Below the pieces are notes generated by a model. That model worked only from the letters and a program-made list of their open reading frames with translations, made no database searches and was not told where the DNA came from. Positions 27,201 to 36,082 of a DNA stretch of 64,000 nt are shown in pieces (the first letter of the stretch is position 1; each line of letters begins with the position of its first letter). The DNA lies in NCBI GenBank assembly GCA_963781265.1, contig CAWAFH010000013.1, positions 56,719 through 120,718 of the forward strand. Reading direction: 5' to 3'. This DNA comes from WHSW01 sp963781265. Lineage in GTDB: Bacteria; Actinomycetota; Thermoleophilia; Solirubrobacterales; 70-9. The translations under genes were made by a program, and so were the position numbers.

Positions 27201-27265
27201 TACCGTGACGAACCCCGGCCAGGCGGGTTCAGGTTTAGGTGACCGCCGCCGATGAGTGATCCGAG

Positions 27266-28612
27266 ATGCCCTGGCCCCGACTCACGACCGCGCTGATCGC
27301 GGCGCTCGCGGCGGCGCTGATCGCCGTCCCGGCCGCCGGTGCGAGCCAACCCGGGGACACCGAGCACGGCGTCAACCGGGCGAGGCTGGCCGCCAAGGCG
27401 ATCAGGACCGTCGAGACGCGCAACGCGATCGACGTGCAGCGGATCAGCCGCTGCGGCCCGCAGAAGAAGGGCAAGCGCCTCAACTACTCGACCTGGGTCT
27501 GCGAGTGGCGCGCCGAGGGCGTCTATCCCGGCGAGGTCCCCTACGCCTGTGCCGGTCGCGCGGTCTGGAAGCGCAAGGGAAACCGCTGGCGCGTCGACCG
27601 CTGCGACAACCGTCTGCAGCCGCAGGCTCCGCTGCTGGCGACCCCGAACCCGCCGCCGACCTTCGGCTTCAACGAGGACTGGATCTTCCAATCGGTGGCC
27701 GCCTTCGACCTGCTCTCGGAGACCGGCGCCCAGGTCGCCCGCACCAGCATCCCGTGGGCCGGGGTCGAGCCGACCAAGGGGTCGTTCAACTGGTACGGCT
27801 CCGATGTCCTCTACCAGCGGCTTCAGGAGCGCGGGATCAGGCCGCTCTGGGTCCTGATCGGGGCACCCTGCTTCGCCCAGGCCAACCCGGGCGCCTGCGC
27901 CGGGGGCCGCAACCAGCAGCACCCGTCACCGGGTCACTACGACGAGTTCGCGCAGTTCGCCGTCTCGGTCGCGAAGCGCTACCCGAACTCGGCCGGGTTC
28001 GAGGTCTGGAACGAGCCCAACTACCCGCTGTACTGGGGCGGGCCGCCCGAGCCGGGCGACTACGCGCAGATGCTGAAGACGGTGGCCGACGCCCTGCACC
28101 AGCAGGTCCCGGGGACGACCGTGGTCAGCGCCGGCCTCTCGCCCCACGCCGACACGGACACCAGCGGCTCGATTGGCTTTCGCGACTTCCTGATCCAGAT
28201 GTATGAGCGCGGCGCCGCCACCCACGCCGACGCGATCGGCATCCACCCCTACCCCGGAGTCGGGCCCGGCGAGGACTACCTCGGCGACGTGCGCGTCTAC
28301 CTGGGCAAGGTCCAGAACGTGATGGACCGGTACGGCGACGGCGCGAGGCCGCTGTGGGCGACGGAGTTCGGGGTCTCGACCGCCGGCGACAAGCCCTTCA
28401 GCCCCCAGGCCGCGGCGCAGGCGGTCAGCGAGCTCTACGAGATGTTCCGCCGCGTCCGCGGGATCCAGCTCGCGGTCGTGCATCGCTTCGTCGAGGAGCC
28501 CTCGCTGCCGGGTCGCGAGGGCGGCTTCGGCGTGCTCAACAAGAACCTGACCCCGAAGCCTGCGTTCTGCTCGCTCGGGTCGATCCGCGGGATCTCGATC
28601 CCCGGCTGTTAG
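27266..28612 (+). CDS. secreted glycoside hydrolase (GH5/GH39-like TIM barrel)
   Basis: 448 residues with a clear signal peptide (LIAALAAALIAVPAAGA). A small N-terminal domain has paired cysteines (CGPQKK, VCEWRAEG, YACAGR, DRCDN). The barrel starts near residue 135 (FGFNEDWIFQS). The acid/base Glu is in EVWNEPNYPLYW (near 248) and the nucleophile Glu in WATEFGVST (near 366), a pattern shared by clan A families such as PslG-like enzymes. It probably trims extracellular polysaccharide. Its TAG overlaps the convergent Ppx/GppA stop by 4 bases. Confidence 0.85.
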   Translation: MPWPRLTTALIAALAAALIAVPAAGASQPGDTEHGVNRARLAAKAIRTVETRNAIDVQRISRCGPQKKGKRLNYSTWVCEWRAEGVYPGEVPYACAGRAVWKRKGNRWRVDRCDNRLQPQAPLLATPNPPPTFGFNEDWIFQSVAAFDLLSETGAQVARTSIPWAGVEPTKGSFNWYGSDVLYQRLQERGIRPLWVLIGAPCFAQANPGACAGGRNQQHPSPGHYDEFAQFAVSVAKRYPNSAGFEVWNEPNYPLYWGGPPEPGDYAQMLKTVADALHQQVPGTTVVSAGLSPHADTDTSGSIGFRDFLIQMYERGAATHADAIGIHPYPGVGPGEDYLGDVRVYLGKVQNVMDRYGDGARPLWATEFGVSTAGDKPFSPQAAAQAVSELYEMFRRVRGIQLAVVHRFVEEPSLPGREGGFGVLNKNLTPKPAFCSLGSIRGISIPGC

Positions 28613-29511
28613 GAGAGCGCCGCTCCCCAGAGGATGTCGTGCTCGGAGACCTCGATCTCCGAGAGCCCGAAGGCGCGCATCACCTGGATCAGGATCACGA
28701 CCCCGGCCACGATCGTCGGCGCGCGACCCTCGTGCAGCCCGACGATCTGGACCCGCTCGGCCAGCGGCTTCGAGGCCAGCAGGGCCAGCATCCGCTGGAT
28801 CGACTCCAGCGAGAGCCGGTAGCCGTGAACGCGGTCGGGGTCGTACGGGTCGAGCTTCTGGTCGATCGCCGCCAGCGAGGTCGGCGTGCCGGCGACCCCG
28901 ATCCCGTAGTTGGCGCGGGCGAAGGCGGCGCCCTCGAGCGCACCGTCGATCAATCCGCCGACGTCGCCGGCCAGCTGGTCGAGCTCGGCGGCCTCGGGCG
29001 GATCGTGAGCCAGGTGGCGCTCGGTGTGGCGGACGGTGCCCGCCTGCAGCGACGCCGAGAAGCCGACGTCGGGCCCGTCGCCGATCACGAGCTCGGTCGA
29101 GCCGCCGCCGATGTCGACGACCATCGTCTTCTCCGCCGGCGGGCGCTCGGCGTAGGCGCCCAGGTACGTGAGCCGCGCCTCCTCGGCGCCGTCGAGGATC
29201 TCGGCGTCGAGGGCGAAGCGCTCGCGCAGCTCGGCCAGGAACATGTCGCGATTGGCGGCGTCGCGGACCGCGCTGGTGGCGATCGCGCGGACCCGCTCGA
29301 CCCCGTGGCGCTCGAACTCGGGCAGGTAGGCACCGACCGCCTCGCAGACGTCGTCGATCGCCTCCGCGGAGAGCTGGCCGGAGGTGTCCACGCCGCGGCC
29401 GAGCCGGGTCACGGTCGAGCGTCGCTCGAGTTCGCGCACGCGGCCGCCGACGACGTCGGCGATCAACAGCCGCGTCGAGTTCGTGCCCATGTCGACGACG
29501 GCAACTCTCAC
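28609..29511 (-). CDS. Ppx/GppA family phosphatase
   Basis: 300 residues from GTG 29511 (a TTG 12 bases upstream is possible). ASKHA fold: VAVVDMGTNSTRLL (phosphate 1), TSAVRDAANRD, VVDIGGGSTELV (phosphate 2) and GVAGTPTSLAAI. At about 300 residues it is the short single-module form, lacking the C-terminal HD-like domain of E. coli Ppx. Members cleave exopolyphosphate or pppGpp; which one is not decidable here. Convergent with the glycosidase. Confidence 0.92.
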   Translation of the reverse strand: MRVAVVDMGTNSTRLLIADVVGGRVRELERRSTVTRLGRGVDTSGQLSAEAIDDVCEAVGAYLPEFERHGVERVRAIATSAVRDAANRDMFLAELRERFALDAEILDGAEEARLTYLGAYAERPPAEKTMVVDIGGGSTELVIGDGPDVGFSASLQAGTVRHTERHLAHDPPEAAELDQLAGDVGGLIDGALEGAAFARANYGIGVAGTPTSLAAIDQKLDPYDPDRVHGYRLSLESIQRMLALLASKPLAERVQIVGLHEGRAPTIVAGVVILIQVMRAFGLSEIEVSEHDILWGAALS

Positions 29512-29583
29512 CCGCGCCCGCAATCCTATGGATCATCCTCGCGGCGGTTGGCATCGACCGGAATCGCACGTAGGATCGACCCC

Positions 29584-30478
29584 ATGGACGAGGTGGTTGG
29601 CACCGGGGCGGTGGCGCCCGAGAACGAGGAGGCGCACGAGGCCTGGAACGGCGTGCTCTTCGATCGCTTCGACGCCTTCCGCGGCGAGGTCGTCACGAGC
29701 CTCGGGATGCACGGCGCCGCGGCGCTGCGGCTGTTCCCGCCGGCGGCCGGCGAGCGGGTCCTCGACATCGGCTGCGGCTTCGGCGACACGACGACCGCGA
29801 TCGCCGAGCTGGTCGGCGAGTCGGGCTCGGCGCACGGGGTCGACGTCGCGGAGCGCTTCATCGAGACGGCGCGCGCGGAGGCCGAGGCGGCGGGGATCGC
29901 GAACGTCAGCTTCGAGGTCGCCGACGTGCAGACGGCGAGCTTCGAGCCGATCTATGACCGGGCCTTCTCGCGCTTCGGGACGATGTTCTTCGCCTCCCCG
30001 GTGGCGGCGCTTCGCAACGTCCGCGGCGGCCTCGTCCCCGGTGGCCGGCTGTGCATGGTGGTCTGGCGCCGCAAGCTCGACAACGACTGGCTGCACCGGG
30101 CCGAGCTCGCGGTCGCGGACTGGCTCGACGAGCCCGACCGCGACGCAGACCGACGAGCCCACCTGCGGCCCGGGGCCGTTCTCGATGGCGAACGCCGACA
30201 CGGTCACCGACATCCTCGTCCACGCCGGCTTCGAGCAGATCGACCTTCGCCGCAGCGACATCGTCGTCAACATCGGCCGCGACCTCGACCGCGCGGTCGC
30301 GCTGCTGATGTCGATCGGCCCCGCCGGCGAGGTCATTCGCCTCTCCGGCGACGACGCGGAGCGCATCCGCCCGCAGCTCGAGGCGGCGATCGCCGAGGTG
30401 CTGTCCGAGTACATGACCGACGACGGCGTCCGCGCCCCGTCATCGACCTGGATCATCACCGCCCGCGCGCCGGGCTAG
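29584..30478 (+). pseudogene. SAM-dependent methyltransferase, frameshifted
   Basis: ATG 29584 starts a class I methyltransferase: RVLDIGCGFGDTTTAIAELV (motif I, near 60), GVDVAERFIETARAEA, VSFEVADVQTASFE, FSRFGTMFFASPVAALRNV. At about 30148 the frame breaks. Dropping one base (the C of GCAGACC) joins DRDETDEP to TCGPGPFSMANADTVTDILV and a normal C-terminal part ending at 30478 (SSTWIITARAPG). The repaired protein would be about 297 residues, usual for the family. The single-base change may be real decay or a sequencing error. Substrate unknown. Confidence 0.75.
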
Positions 30479-30482
30479 CGGA

Positions 30483-31343
30483 TCAGCTGCCGTCGATCTG
30501 GCGCGCGACGAGGCGGTCGAAGCCGCGGTCGCTGAGCGCGGCGCGGGCGATCGTCTGAATCCGCGCCTCGCGCCCGACGACGTAGCGGGTCTTCGGCTTG
30601 GCCGCCGTGAGCGCATGCTCGACCACGTCGAAGACCTCCTCCGAGGGCAGGCCTGCGGCGCCGGTCTTGCGGGCGAACACCTGGAAGCGCTCGAGCCGCT
30701 CGCCGTAGATCCGGCGCTGCTCGTCGGTCATCGCCGCGAGCATCCCGGGCGCGGTGCGGACGCCCTTGTCCCAGATCTCGGTCGCGATCGACCCTGGCTC
30801 GACGATCGACACCTCGACCCCGAACGGCTTCATCTCCTGCCGCAGGCCGTCGCCGATCGCGCTGATCGCGGCCTTGGAGGCGTTGTAGGCGGACAGGAAG
30901 GCGATCCCGCCGCGGTCGCCGATCGACGAGATCAGGACGATCCGCCCGCGGGCCGCGCGGATCTGCGGGAGGACCGCCTGGGTCATCGCGACCTGGCCGA
31001 CGACGTTGACCTCGAGCTGGTGGCGAAGGTCGTCGAGGGCCACCGTCTCGACCGGGCCGGGCACGGTGATCCCGGCGTTGTTGACGAGCCCGGCGAGCCG
31101 GCCCCCGGAGGCCTCGGAGACCGCCGCGGCGGCCGCCTCGACCTGGGCCGCATCGGTGACGTCGAGGATCAGCGGGGTCAGGCGCTCGGAGCTCGCCGCG
31201 CGCAGCTGCTCGGCATCCTCGGGCCTGCGGACGCCTGCGAAGACGGTGAACCCGGCCCGGTCGAGGCCGAGCGCGCAGGCGCGGCCGATCCCGGTCGAGC
31301 TGCCGGTGACGAGGACCGTCCCGCGGCTGGCCGGGTCGCTCAC
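30483..31343 (-). CDS. short-chain dehydrogenase/reductase
   Basis: 286 residues. The NAD(P)-binding TGSSTGIG (near 13), LVNNAGITVPG, the Ser in LISSIGDRGG and the catalytic YNASK (near 156) are all present, so this is an active classical SDR. FAGVRRPEDAE after the second strand contains basic residues that favour NADPH. GTG start overlaps the MBL-fold gene stop as GTGA, so the two are coupled and may act on the same compound. Confidence 0.9.
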   Translation of the reverse strand: MSDPASRGTVLVTGSSTGIGRACALGLDRAGFTVFAGVRRPEDAEQLRAASSERLTPLILDVTDAAQVEAAAAAVSEASGGRLAGLVNNAGITVPGPVETVALDDLRHQLEVNVVGQVAMTQAVLPQIRAARGRIVLISSIGDRGGIAFLSAYNASKAAISAIGDGLRQEMKPFGVEVSIVEPGSIATEIWDKGVRTAPGMLAAMTDEQRRIYGERLERFQVFARKTGAAGLPSEEVFDVVEHALTAAKPKTRYVVGREARIQTIARAALSDRGFDRLVARQIDGS

Positions 31344-32161
31344 GCGACGCCTCCGGCCCGTTCGAGCTCGACCCGGTCGTGAGCGCAGAACACCTGCACC
31401 TCGTCGCCGGCGCGCTGCGCGAGCTCATGCAGGCGCGCCTCGTTGGCGGCGCGGGCCGAGCCGTCGTCGGCCATCGCCTTCTGAAACAGGCGCAGCCCGG
31501 TCGGGCAATGGGGCGGGCTCTCCATCTGGCCGTGGTGGAAGTAGGCGTCCCCGCAGTGCAGCAGCCAGCCGTCGCCGTCGCGGACGGCAACGCCGGTGTG
31601 GCCGCGTGAGTGGCCGAGGAGCGGGATCAGCAGGATCTCGGGCTCGACCCCCGGCAGCAGACGGATGCTCTCGAAGCCCATCCAGGTGTCGCCGTCGACC
31701 GCGTGCACGGACCACTTCGGGCCGTGCTCCAGGTGGCAGGCCGGATAGCGCGGGCGGTCGCGAAGGCGCGGGTTCACCGCGGCGTCGCGCTCGGGCGCGA
31801 ACACGTGCACCTCGGCGTCCGGGAAGTCGGGCAGGCCGCCGGCGTGGTCGAGGTCGAGGTGGGTGCAGGCGATGTGGCGGACGTCGGCGGGGTCGAGGCC
31901 GAGCTCGCGGATCCGCGTCAGCGCCGTCTCGCCGGCGTCGGCGCGCGGCCGGAAGGCGGCCGCGAACGGGACGCCGAGGCGGCGGTATGGATGCGCCGCG
32001 TCATCGGCGCCGAAGCCGGTGTCGACGAGCACGAGCGAGTCGCCCGCCTCGATCAGCAGGCAGTGGCACACCAGGTGGGCCGCGCCGAAGCCGCCCTCGC
32101 CGGTGATCAGCTTGGCCCCGTACGGACAGAGGCTGCCGCAGTTGAGGTGGTGAATCTTCAT
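31340..32161 (-). CDS. metallo-beta-lactamase fold hydrolase (lactonase-like)
   Basis: 273 residues. Metal ligands: THLDLDHAGG (near 101), a later His in GHSRGHTG, Asp in HCGDAYFHH and His in FCAHDRVE. The first motif is HxDxDH rather than the HxHxDH common in N-acyl homoserine lactonases, so one zinc ligand is altered. N-terminal layout (MKIHHLNCGSL, CHCLLIEAGDSLVLVDTG) resembles quorum-quenching lactonases. It lies in an operon with the SDR. Confidence 0.85.
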   Translation of the reverse strand: MKIHHLNCGSLCPYGAKLITGEGGFGAAHLVCHCLLIEAGDSLVLVDTGFGADDAAHPYRRLGVPFAAAFRPRADAGETALTRIRELGLDPADVRHIACTHLDLDHAGGLPDFPDAEVHVFAPERDAAVNPRLRDRPRYPACHLEHGPKWSVHAVDGDTWMGFESIRLLPGVEPEILLIPLLGHSRGHTGVAVRDGDGWLLHCGDAYFHHGQMESPPHCPTGLRLFQKAMADDGSARAANEARLHELAQRAGDEVQVFCAHDRVELERAGGVA

Positions 32162-32180
32162 CGCGCCGAACCCTATCCCG

Positions 32181-32210
32181 CGGCTGAACAGCCCCGCGGC
32201 TGTTCAGCCG
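32181..32210 (-). terminator. hairpin across asparaginase stop
   Basis: CGGCTGAACAGCC and GGCTGTTCAGCCG form a perfect 13-bp stem with a 4-base loop. The TGA of the asparaginase gene lies in one arm. Probably ends that transcript before the lactonase-like gene. No T-run follows. Confidence 0.6.
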
Positions 32211-33211
32211 TCGTCCTGGCTGAACGCCCAGCGGACCTCGTCGGTCGAGAGGCCGGAGGCGAGGCAGGCGAGCAGCTTCATCCGCGCCGCCTGGGGGGAG
32301 AGGAAGCCGGCCGGGATGATCCCGGTCGCGCGCAGGTCCTGCTCGGAGCCGCGATAGCCGTAGGTGGCGTTGAGGATCACCCCGCGCTCGGAGCGGCAGT
32401 AGGCGACCACCGGCATCCGCTCGGCGGCGTCCTGCCAGATCTCGAGCAGGTTGGGGTTCAGGTGGCCGGCGCCCAGCGTCCCGATCACGGCGCCGTCGGG
32501 CTCGGTCGCGAGGGCGGCGCGCGCGAGCGCCCCGTCGTCGCCCGACGCGGTCGGGATGATCACCACCCGGTTGTCGAGGTGGGGCGGGTCGAGCGGCGGG
32601 TTGCGCGGGATCCGCGACCAGATCGTCGGGTGACCCTCGGAGACGCGGCCGAGCGGGCCGGTCTGCGGCGAGGAGAACGCGACCAGCGAGGTGGTGTCGG
32701 TCTTGCGCACGCAGCGGGCGTGGTGGATCTCCCCGCCGAAGCAGACCAACACGCCCATTGCGGCGGCGGCCTCGCTGGCGGCGACGCTGATCGCGTCCAT
32801 GGTGTTCGCGGGCCCGTCCGCTCCGGGTGCCGAGGCCGGCCGGATCGCACCGGTGAAGACGATCGGCGCCTCGGCGTCGTGGAGGACGTCGCAGAGCATC
32901 GCCGTCTCCTCCATCGTGTCGGTGCCGTGGGTGACGACGACGCCGATCCCGCGGCGGGCGTAGTCGCGCGCCGCGCGACAGATCCGCAGCTGGTCGGCGA
33001 GGCTGAGGTGGGCGCTGGGCAGGTTGCTGACCGTCGACGCCTCGACCCCCTGGCCGTCGAGGCTCGGGATGCTGGCGACGAGCGCGTCCGCGTCGAGCTC
33101 GGGCGTCGCGGAGCCCGCGCCGCCGCCGCTGTCCTCGGTCATCGAGATCGTGCCGCCGGCGGCGAGCACGCGTACGTTGCGCGCGTTTTGGTTTGCGCCT
33201 GCGACCGCCAT
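32204..33211 (-). CDS. L-asparaginase
   Basis: 335 residues. The two catalytic Thr motifs are present: VLAAGGTISMTED (near 18) and VVVTHGTDTMEETA (near 95). SAPGADGPANTMDAI and FGGEIHHARCVRKTDTT follow as in bacterial type I/II enzymes. No signal peptide, so it is cytoplasmic. It releases ammonia from asparagine. ATG 33211 chosen; the upstream frame has no family similarity. Followed by a strong hairpin over its stop codon. Confidence 0.92.
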   Translation of the reverse strand: MAVAGANQNARNVRVLAAGGTISMTEDSGGGAGSATPELDADALVASIPSLDGQGVEASTVSNLPSAHLSLADQLRICRAARDYARRGIGVVVTHGTDTMEETAMLCDVLHDAEAPIVFTGAIRPASAPGADGPANTMDAISVAASEAAAAMGVLVCFGGEIHHARCVRKTDTTSLVAFSSPQTGPLGRVSEGHPTIWSRIPRNPPLDPPHLDNRVVIIPTASGDDGALARAALATEPDGAVIGTLGAGHLNPNLLEIWQDAAERMPVVAYCRSERGVILNATYGYRGSEQDLRATGIIPAGFLSPQAARMKLLACLASGLSTDEVRWAFSQDDG

Positions 33212-33271
33212 CGCGCCGACGATAGCGGGGCTTGGTGCAGCGCCCGCCAGCCGCGCCCCTAAGCTCGCGAC

Positions 33272-33757
33272 GTGCGCACGTGCCCGGCATGCGGAGAGGA
33301 CACCGAGTCCGGCTACGCGGAACCGTGCACAGAGTGCGGCTTCTCGCCGAACGGTGAGGGCGACGAGGCGCCGGTCATCAGCGTGGGCGACGAGGCGGCC
33401 GCTGACGAGCCGGGGCCCGAGGCCGAGAGCGAGAGCGCGCCGAAGCTCAAGCGCTCCCCGGCGCGGCTGTTGATCTGGCTGGTCGCGCTCGCCGCCCTGT
33501 TCGGGGTCGCCCGGCTGGGCATCTTCGATCCGGCGCCCGGCCCCGACGCCGATCAGGTCGAGGAGGCGATCGTCGACAACGCCGCCGACTACGGCGCGAC
33601 CGTGACCGTCGACTGCCCCGACGACGCCGACCAGACCGAGGTCGACGCGAGCTTTCGCTGCGTCGTCACCGCCGGCAACCGGACGTTCCCGATCCGGGTC
33701 ACCAACCACGAGGACAACTTCTCGTGGCCGAGCGACCAGTTCGCGACGCTGCCCTGA
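33272..33757 (+). CDS. membrane protein with zinc ribbon and DUF4333-like domain
   Basis: 161 residues from GTG. CPACGEDTESGYAEPCTECG (residues 4-23) is a rubredoxin-like zinc ribbon. An acidic linker leads to one membrane helix (LLIWLVALAALFGVARL, about 66-83). The extracytoplasmic part (VTVDCPDDADQTEVDASFRC) has the Cys pair and layout of DUF4333, seen in actinobacterial lipoproteins and kinases. Function unknown. Confidence 0.75.
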   Translation: MRTCPACGEDTESGYAEPCTECGFSPNGEGDEAPVISVGDEAAADEPGPEAESESAPKLKRSPARLLIWLVALAALFGVARLGIFDPAPGPDADQVEEAIVDNAADYGATVTVDCPDDADQTEVDASFRCVVTAGNRTFPIRVTNHEDNFSWPSDQFATLP

Positions 33758-33780
33758 GCGCGAGCCACCCCGCCCACCGG

Positions 33781-33831
33781 CGCCGACGGGTTGAAACCGT
33801 TGCCCTGTATGGCGAAATCAACCCGTCGGCG
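33781..33831. terminator. 14-bp inverted repeat between convergent genes
   Basis: CGCCGACGGGTTGA and TCAACCCGTCGGCG are perfect complements around a 23-base loop. It lies between the DUF4333 gene and the glycosyltransferase, which converge, so a two-way terminator is plausible. The long loop and lack of T-run leave open that it is a mobile palindrome. Confidence 0.5.
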
Positions 33832-33846
33832 GACTGGGCGGCTGCG

Positions 33847-35124
33847 TTAGCCGGCGAGCGACTCGATCAGGTCGGCGGCGCGCTCGGTTCCGGGCGCGGC
33901 GCGCAGCCGCGCCGAGACCGCCGCGAGGCGCGCGGCCAGGGCCTGGTCGCCGAGCAGGCGGTCGATCGCGCCGCTGAGCTCGGTCGCCCCGTGGGCGTAG
34001 GTGGCGAGGCGCGTCCCGAACCCGGTCTCGTCGATGCGCTGGGCGTTGTCGTATTGGTCCCAGAACAGCGGCAGGACGACCATCGGCACTCCGAAGTACA
34101 GGCTCTCGGTGACCGTGTTGTTGCCGCCGTGCGTGATCACCAGGTCGACCTGGGGCAGGATCGAGGTCTGCGGCAAGAACTCCTCGCCGACCATGTTCGG
34201 CGGCAGCTCGAGCTGGTCGTGCTGGGGTCCCTTGGAGACGATCACCCGGTAGCGGGAGTCGGCGAGCGAGCCGATCAGCGAGCGCATCAGCTCGACGTCG
34301 GCGGAGCCGAGCGAGCCGAGGCTGAGGTAGATGAGCGGGCCGTCGCCGGAGGCGAGCGGCTCGGGCAGCTCCCAGGCGGCGTCGGTCGAGCGGACCGCGG
34401 CCTCGAGGTTGTCCCAGCCGGCGCCGAGCGGGTTGGCCCGCGGGTAGTCGACCTCGGCCGGATACAGGGTCAGGTTGAGGTGCTCGGAGGTGTGGACGAA
34501 CTCGAGCTCCGGCAGCGGCGGCGCGCCGCGCTCGACGCAGAACTCGCTGAACGAGCGCTGGAGCGGGCCGAGCGCGCGCTCGTACTCGGCCCGGTAGGCG
34601 TCCCACTGCGAACGGTCGTCGGCCGGGTACCCGGAGAAGGTCGGGGCGACCTCCGGATCCTTCACCTCGGCCGGGTTGCAGGAGACGATCCGCACCCAGG
34701 GGCGCCCGCAGGCGGGGAGGGCGGGGAAGGAGACGACGTTGTCCTCGACGATCACGTCGGGCTCCACCTCGTCGATGATCTCGACCAGGCGCTCGTCGAC
34801 GTAGCGGGCGCCGTCGCAGAGCGCCTCGAAGGTCGGCGCGATGAAGCCCTCGAGCTGCTCGATCGTCGGCTTGCGGAAGACCGGCGCGGTGTCGCGGATG
34901 AAGTCCTTCCAGAACTGGCCGGGGTCCTCGTCGGTCTCGGCGGGCGGGTTGAGTCGCATGAGCCGCTCCTCGAACCCCTTCTCCTCGAGCGTGCCGGCGA
35001 ACGACTCCTCGGCGATGAAGACGACCCGGTGGCCGCGGCGGCGCAGGACGTCGCCGATCCCGACGCAGTTGTTGGTCGGCCCGTAGGCGCCCTCGGGGAA
35101 GAAGACGAACGTCCTCGCGCTCAC
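33847..35124 (-). CDS. family 1 glycosyltransferase (MGT/UGT type)
   Basis: 425 residues. The C-terminal donor-binding motif LVITHGGNNTVTESLYFGVP followed by MVVLPLFWDQYDNAQR (near 330-365) is characteristic of macrolide/UDP-glucosyltransferases. N-terminal acceptor domain begins FVFFPEGAYGPTNNCVGIGD. LIYLSLGSLGSAD is the linker strand. These enzymes glycosylate small lipophilic molecules, often to inactivate antibiotics. GTG start; no biosynthetic partners nearby. Confidence 0.9.
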   Translation of the reverse strand: MSARTFVFFPEGAYGPTNNCVGIGDVLRRRGHRVVFIAEESFAGTLEEKGFEERLMRLNPPAETDEDPGQFWKDFIRDTAPVFRKPTIEQLEGFIAPTFEALCDGARYVDERLVEIIDEVEPDVIVEDNVVSFPALPACGRPWVRIVSCNPAEVKDPEVAPTFSGYPADDRSQWDAYRAEYERALGPLQRSFSEFCVERGAPPLPELEFVHTSEHLNLTLYPAEVDYPRANPLGAGWDNLEAAVRSTDAAWELPEPLASGDGPLIYLSLGSLGSADVELMRSLIGSLADSRYRVIVSKGPQHDQLELPPNMVGEEFLPQTSILPQVDLVITHGGNNTVTESLYFGVPMVVLPLFWDQYDNAQRIDETGFGTRLATYAHGATELSGAIDRLLGDQALAARLAAVSARLRAAPGTERAADLIESLAG

Positions 35125-35157
35125 GCCCGGAATCTATATCCGCGCCATGATCCGGTC

Positions 35158-35454
35158 GTGGCCGTCTCCCTGATCGCGCTCAGCTACGACTACGTCGACG
35201 ACATCGTCGAGCGCCGCGCGCCGCATCGGGAGGCGCATCTGGCGCAGGTCGACGAGTGGACGCAGCGCGGCGAGCTCGTGATCGCCGGGGCGCTCGGCGA
35301 CCCGCCGCGCGGGGCGCTGTTCGGCTTCGCGGTCGACGACCCGGCCCGGGTCGAGGAGTTCGTCGCCGCCGATCCGTACGTCGCGGCCGGGCTCGTCACC
35401 GCCCACCGGATCGAGCCGTGGACGGTGGTCGCCCACCGCCCGCTCGAGGGCTGA
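35158..35454 (+). CDS. YciI-like protein
   Basis: 98 residues from GTG. The conserved HREAHLAQVDEWTQRGELVI then AGAL and DPARVEEFVAADPYVAAGLV match the YCII ferredoxin-like fold with its His-Asp pair. Members are small dimeric enzymes or stress proteins, some acting in chlorinated aromatic breakdown. Start at GTG is the only one in frame that gives a complete first strand. Divergent from the glycosyltransferase. Confidence 0.8.
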   Translation: MAVSLIALSYDYVDDIVERRAPHREAHLAQVDEWTQRGELVIAGALGDPPRGALFGFAVDDPARVEEFVAADPYVAAGLVTAHRIEPWTVVAHRPLEG

Positions 35455-35460
35455 GCGACG

Positions 35461-35967
35461 CTAGAGCTCGGTCGGGACCTCGCCGCCGAGCGCCGAGATC
35501 ACGATCCCGGCGGCGACGTTGCGCCCCACCCGGGGGGTGCGGGTCGGGATCGCGCGGTGGCCGTCGATCTCGAACGTGACGCCCCAGGCGGTCCGTCCGG
35601 GCTTCACCTCGGTCGCCCGCACCGAGGCGCGCGGCCAGCTCGCGGCGAGCTCCGAGAACTGGTCGTGACCGACGCGGACCGGGTGCTCGGTCCGCGCCGG
35701 ATCGAACTTGTAGGCGTGCACCTCGGCGGCCGTCAGGACGAGCGCGAAGTTGGTTGGAACGCCCGTCCCGCGGGCCGTGAAGTGGCGCTGAAACGGCGCC
35801 GCCATCTCGACACCCTCGACCTGCGTGCCGTGGGCCGCGGCGGCGCGCCAGAGCTGGATCACGGTCACCGCCTCGGCCGGGCTGAGGCCCTTCAGGATCG
35901 CGGCGTGCTGCTCCGCCCAGGCCCCTGCGTCCACGGTGGTCAAGCTAGCGGAAGTTGCTAACTTCAT
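35461..35967 (-). CDS. hypothetical protein
   Basis: 168 residues, no recognised family. N-terminal half is helical (EAVTVIQLWRAAAAHGTQVE). The middle is strand-rich (FALVLTAAEVHAYKFDP, WGVTFEIDGHRAIPTR), suggesting a PH-like or beta-sandwich unit that may sense or bind a ligand. No signal or membrane segment. ATG 35967 preferred; the upstream extension would run into the tRNA gene. Confidence 0.6.
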   Translation of the reverse strand: MKLATSASLTTVDAGAWAEQHAAILKGLSPAEAVTVIQLWRAAAAHGTQVEGVEMAAPFQRHFTARGTGVPTNFALVLTAAEVHAYKFDPARTEHPVRVGHDQFSELAASWPRASVRATEVKPGRTAWGVTFEIDGHRAIPTRTPRVGRNVAAGIVISALGGEVPTEL

Positions 35968-35975
35968 CGGTACGC

Positions 35976-36049
35976 CGCGGGGTGGAGCAGTCAGGTAGCT
36001 CGCCGGGCTCATAACCCGGAGGTCGTGGGTTCAAATCCCACCCCCGCTA
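35976..36049 (+). tRNA. initiator tRNA-Met (CAT)
   Basis: 74 bases, no encoded CCA. Acceptor stem CGCGGGG/CCCCGCT has a C-U mismatch at 1:72; anticodon arm CCGGG-CTCATAA-CCCGG with three consecutive G-C pairs; T-arm GTGGG-TTCAAAT-CCCAC; discriminator A. The 1:72 mismatch and GGG/CCC anticodon stem identify the initiator form. Its 3' end borders the accessory region. Confidence 0.95.
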
Positions 36050-36057
36050 TAGGAGAA

Positions 36058-36081
36058 AGGCCCGCTCAGGCGGGCCTTTTT
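36058..36081 (+). terminator. intrinsic terminator of tRNA-fMet
   Basis: AGGCCCGC, loop TCAG, GCGGGCCT, then five T. A textbook Rho-independent terminator 8 bases after the tRNA. Confidence 0.93.
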
Positions 36082-36082
36082 C

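Noticed and set aside
27201..27265. Possible divergent operator between the molybdopterin gene and the glycosidase
   Set aside because: No dyad or promoter pattern stands out in the 65-base gap.
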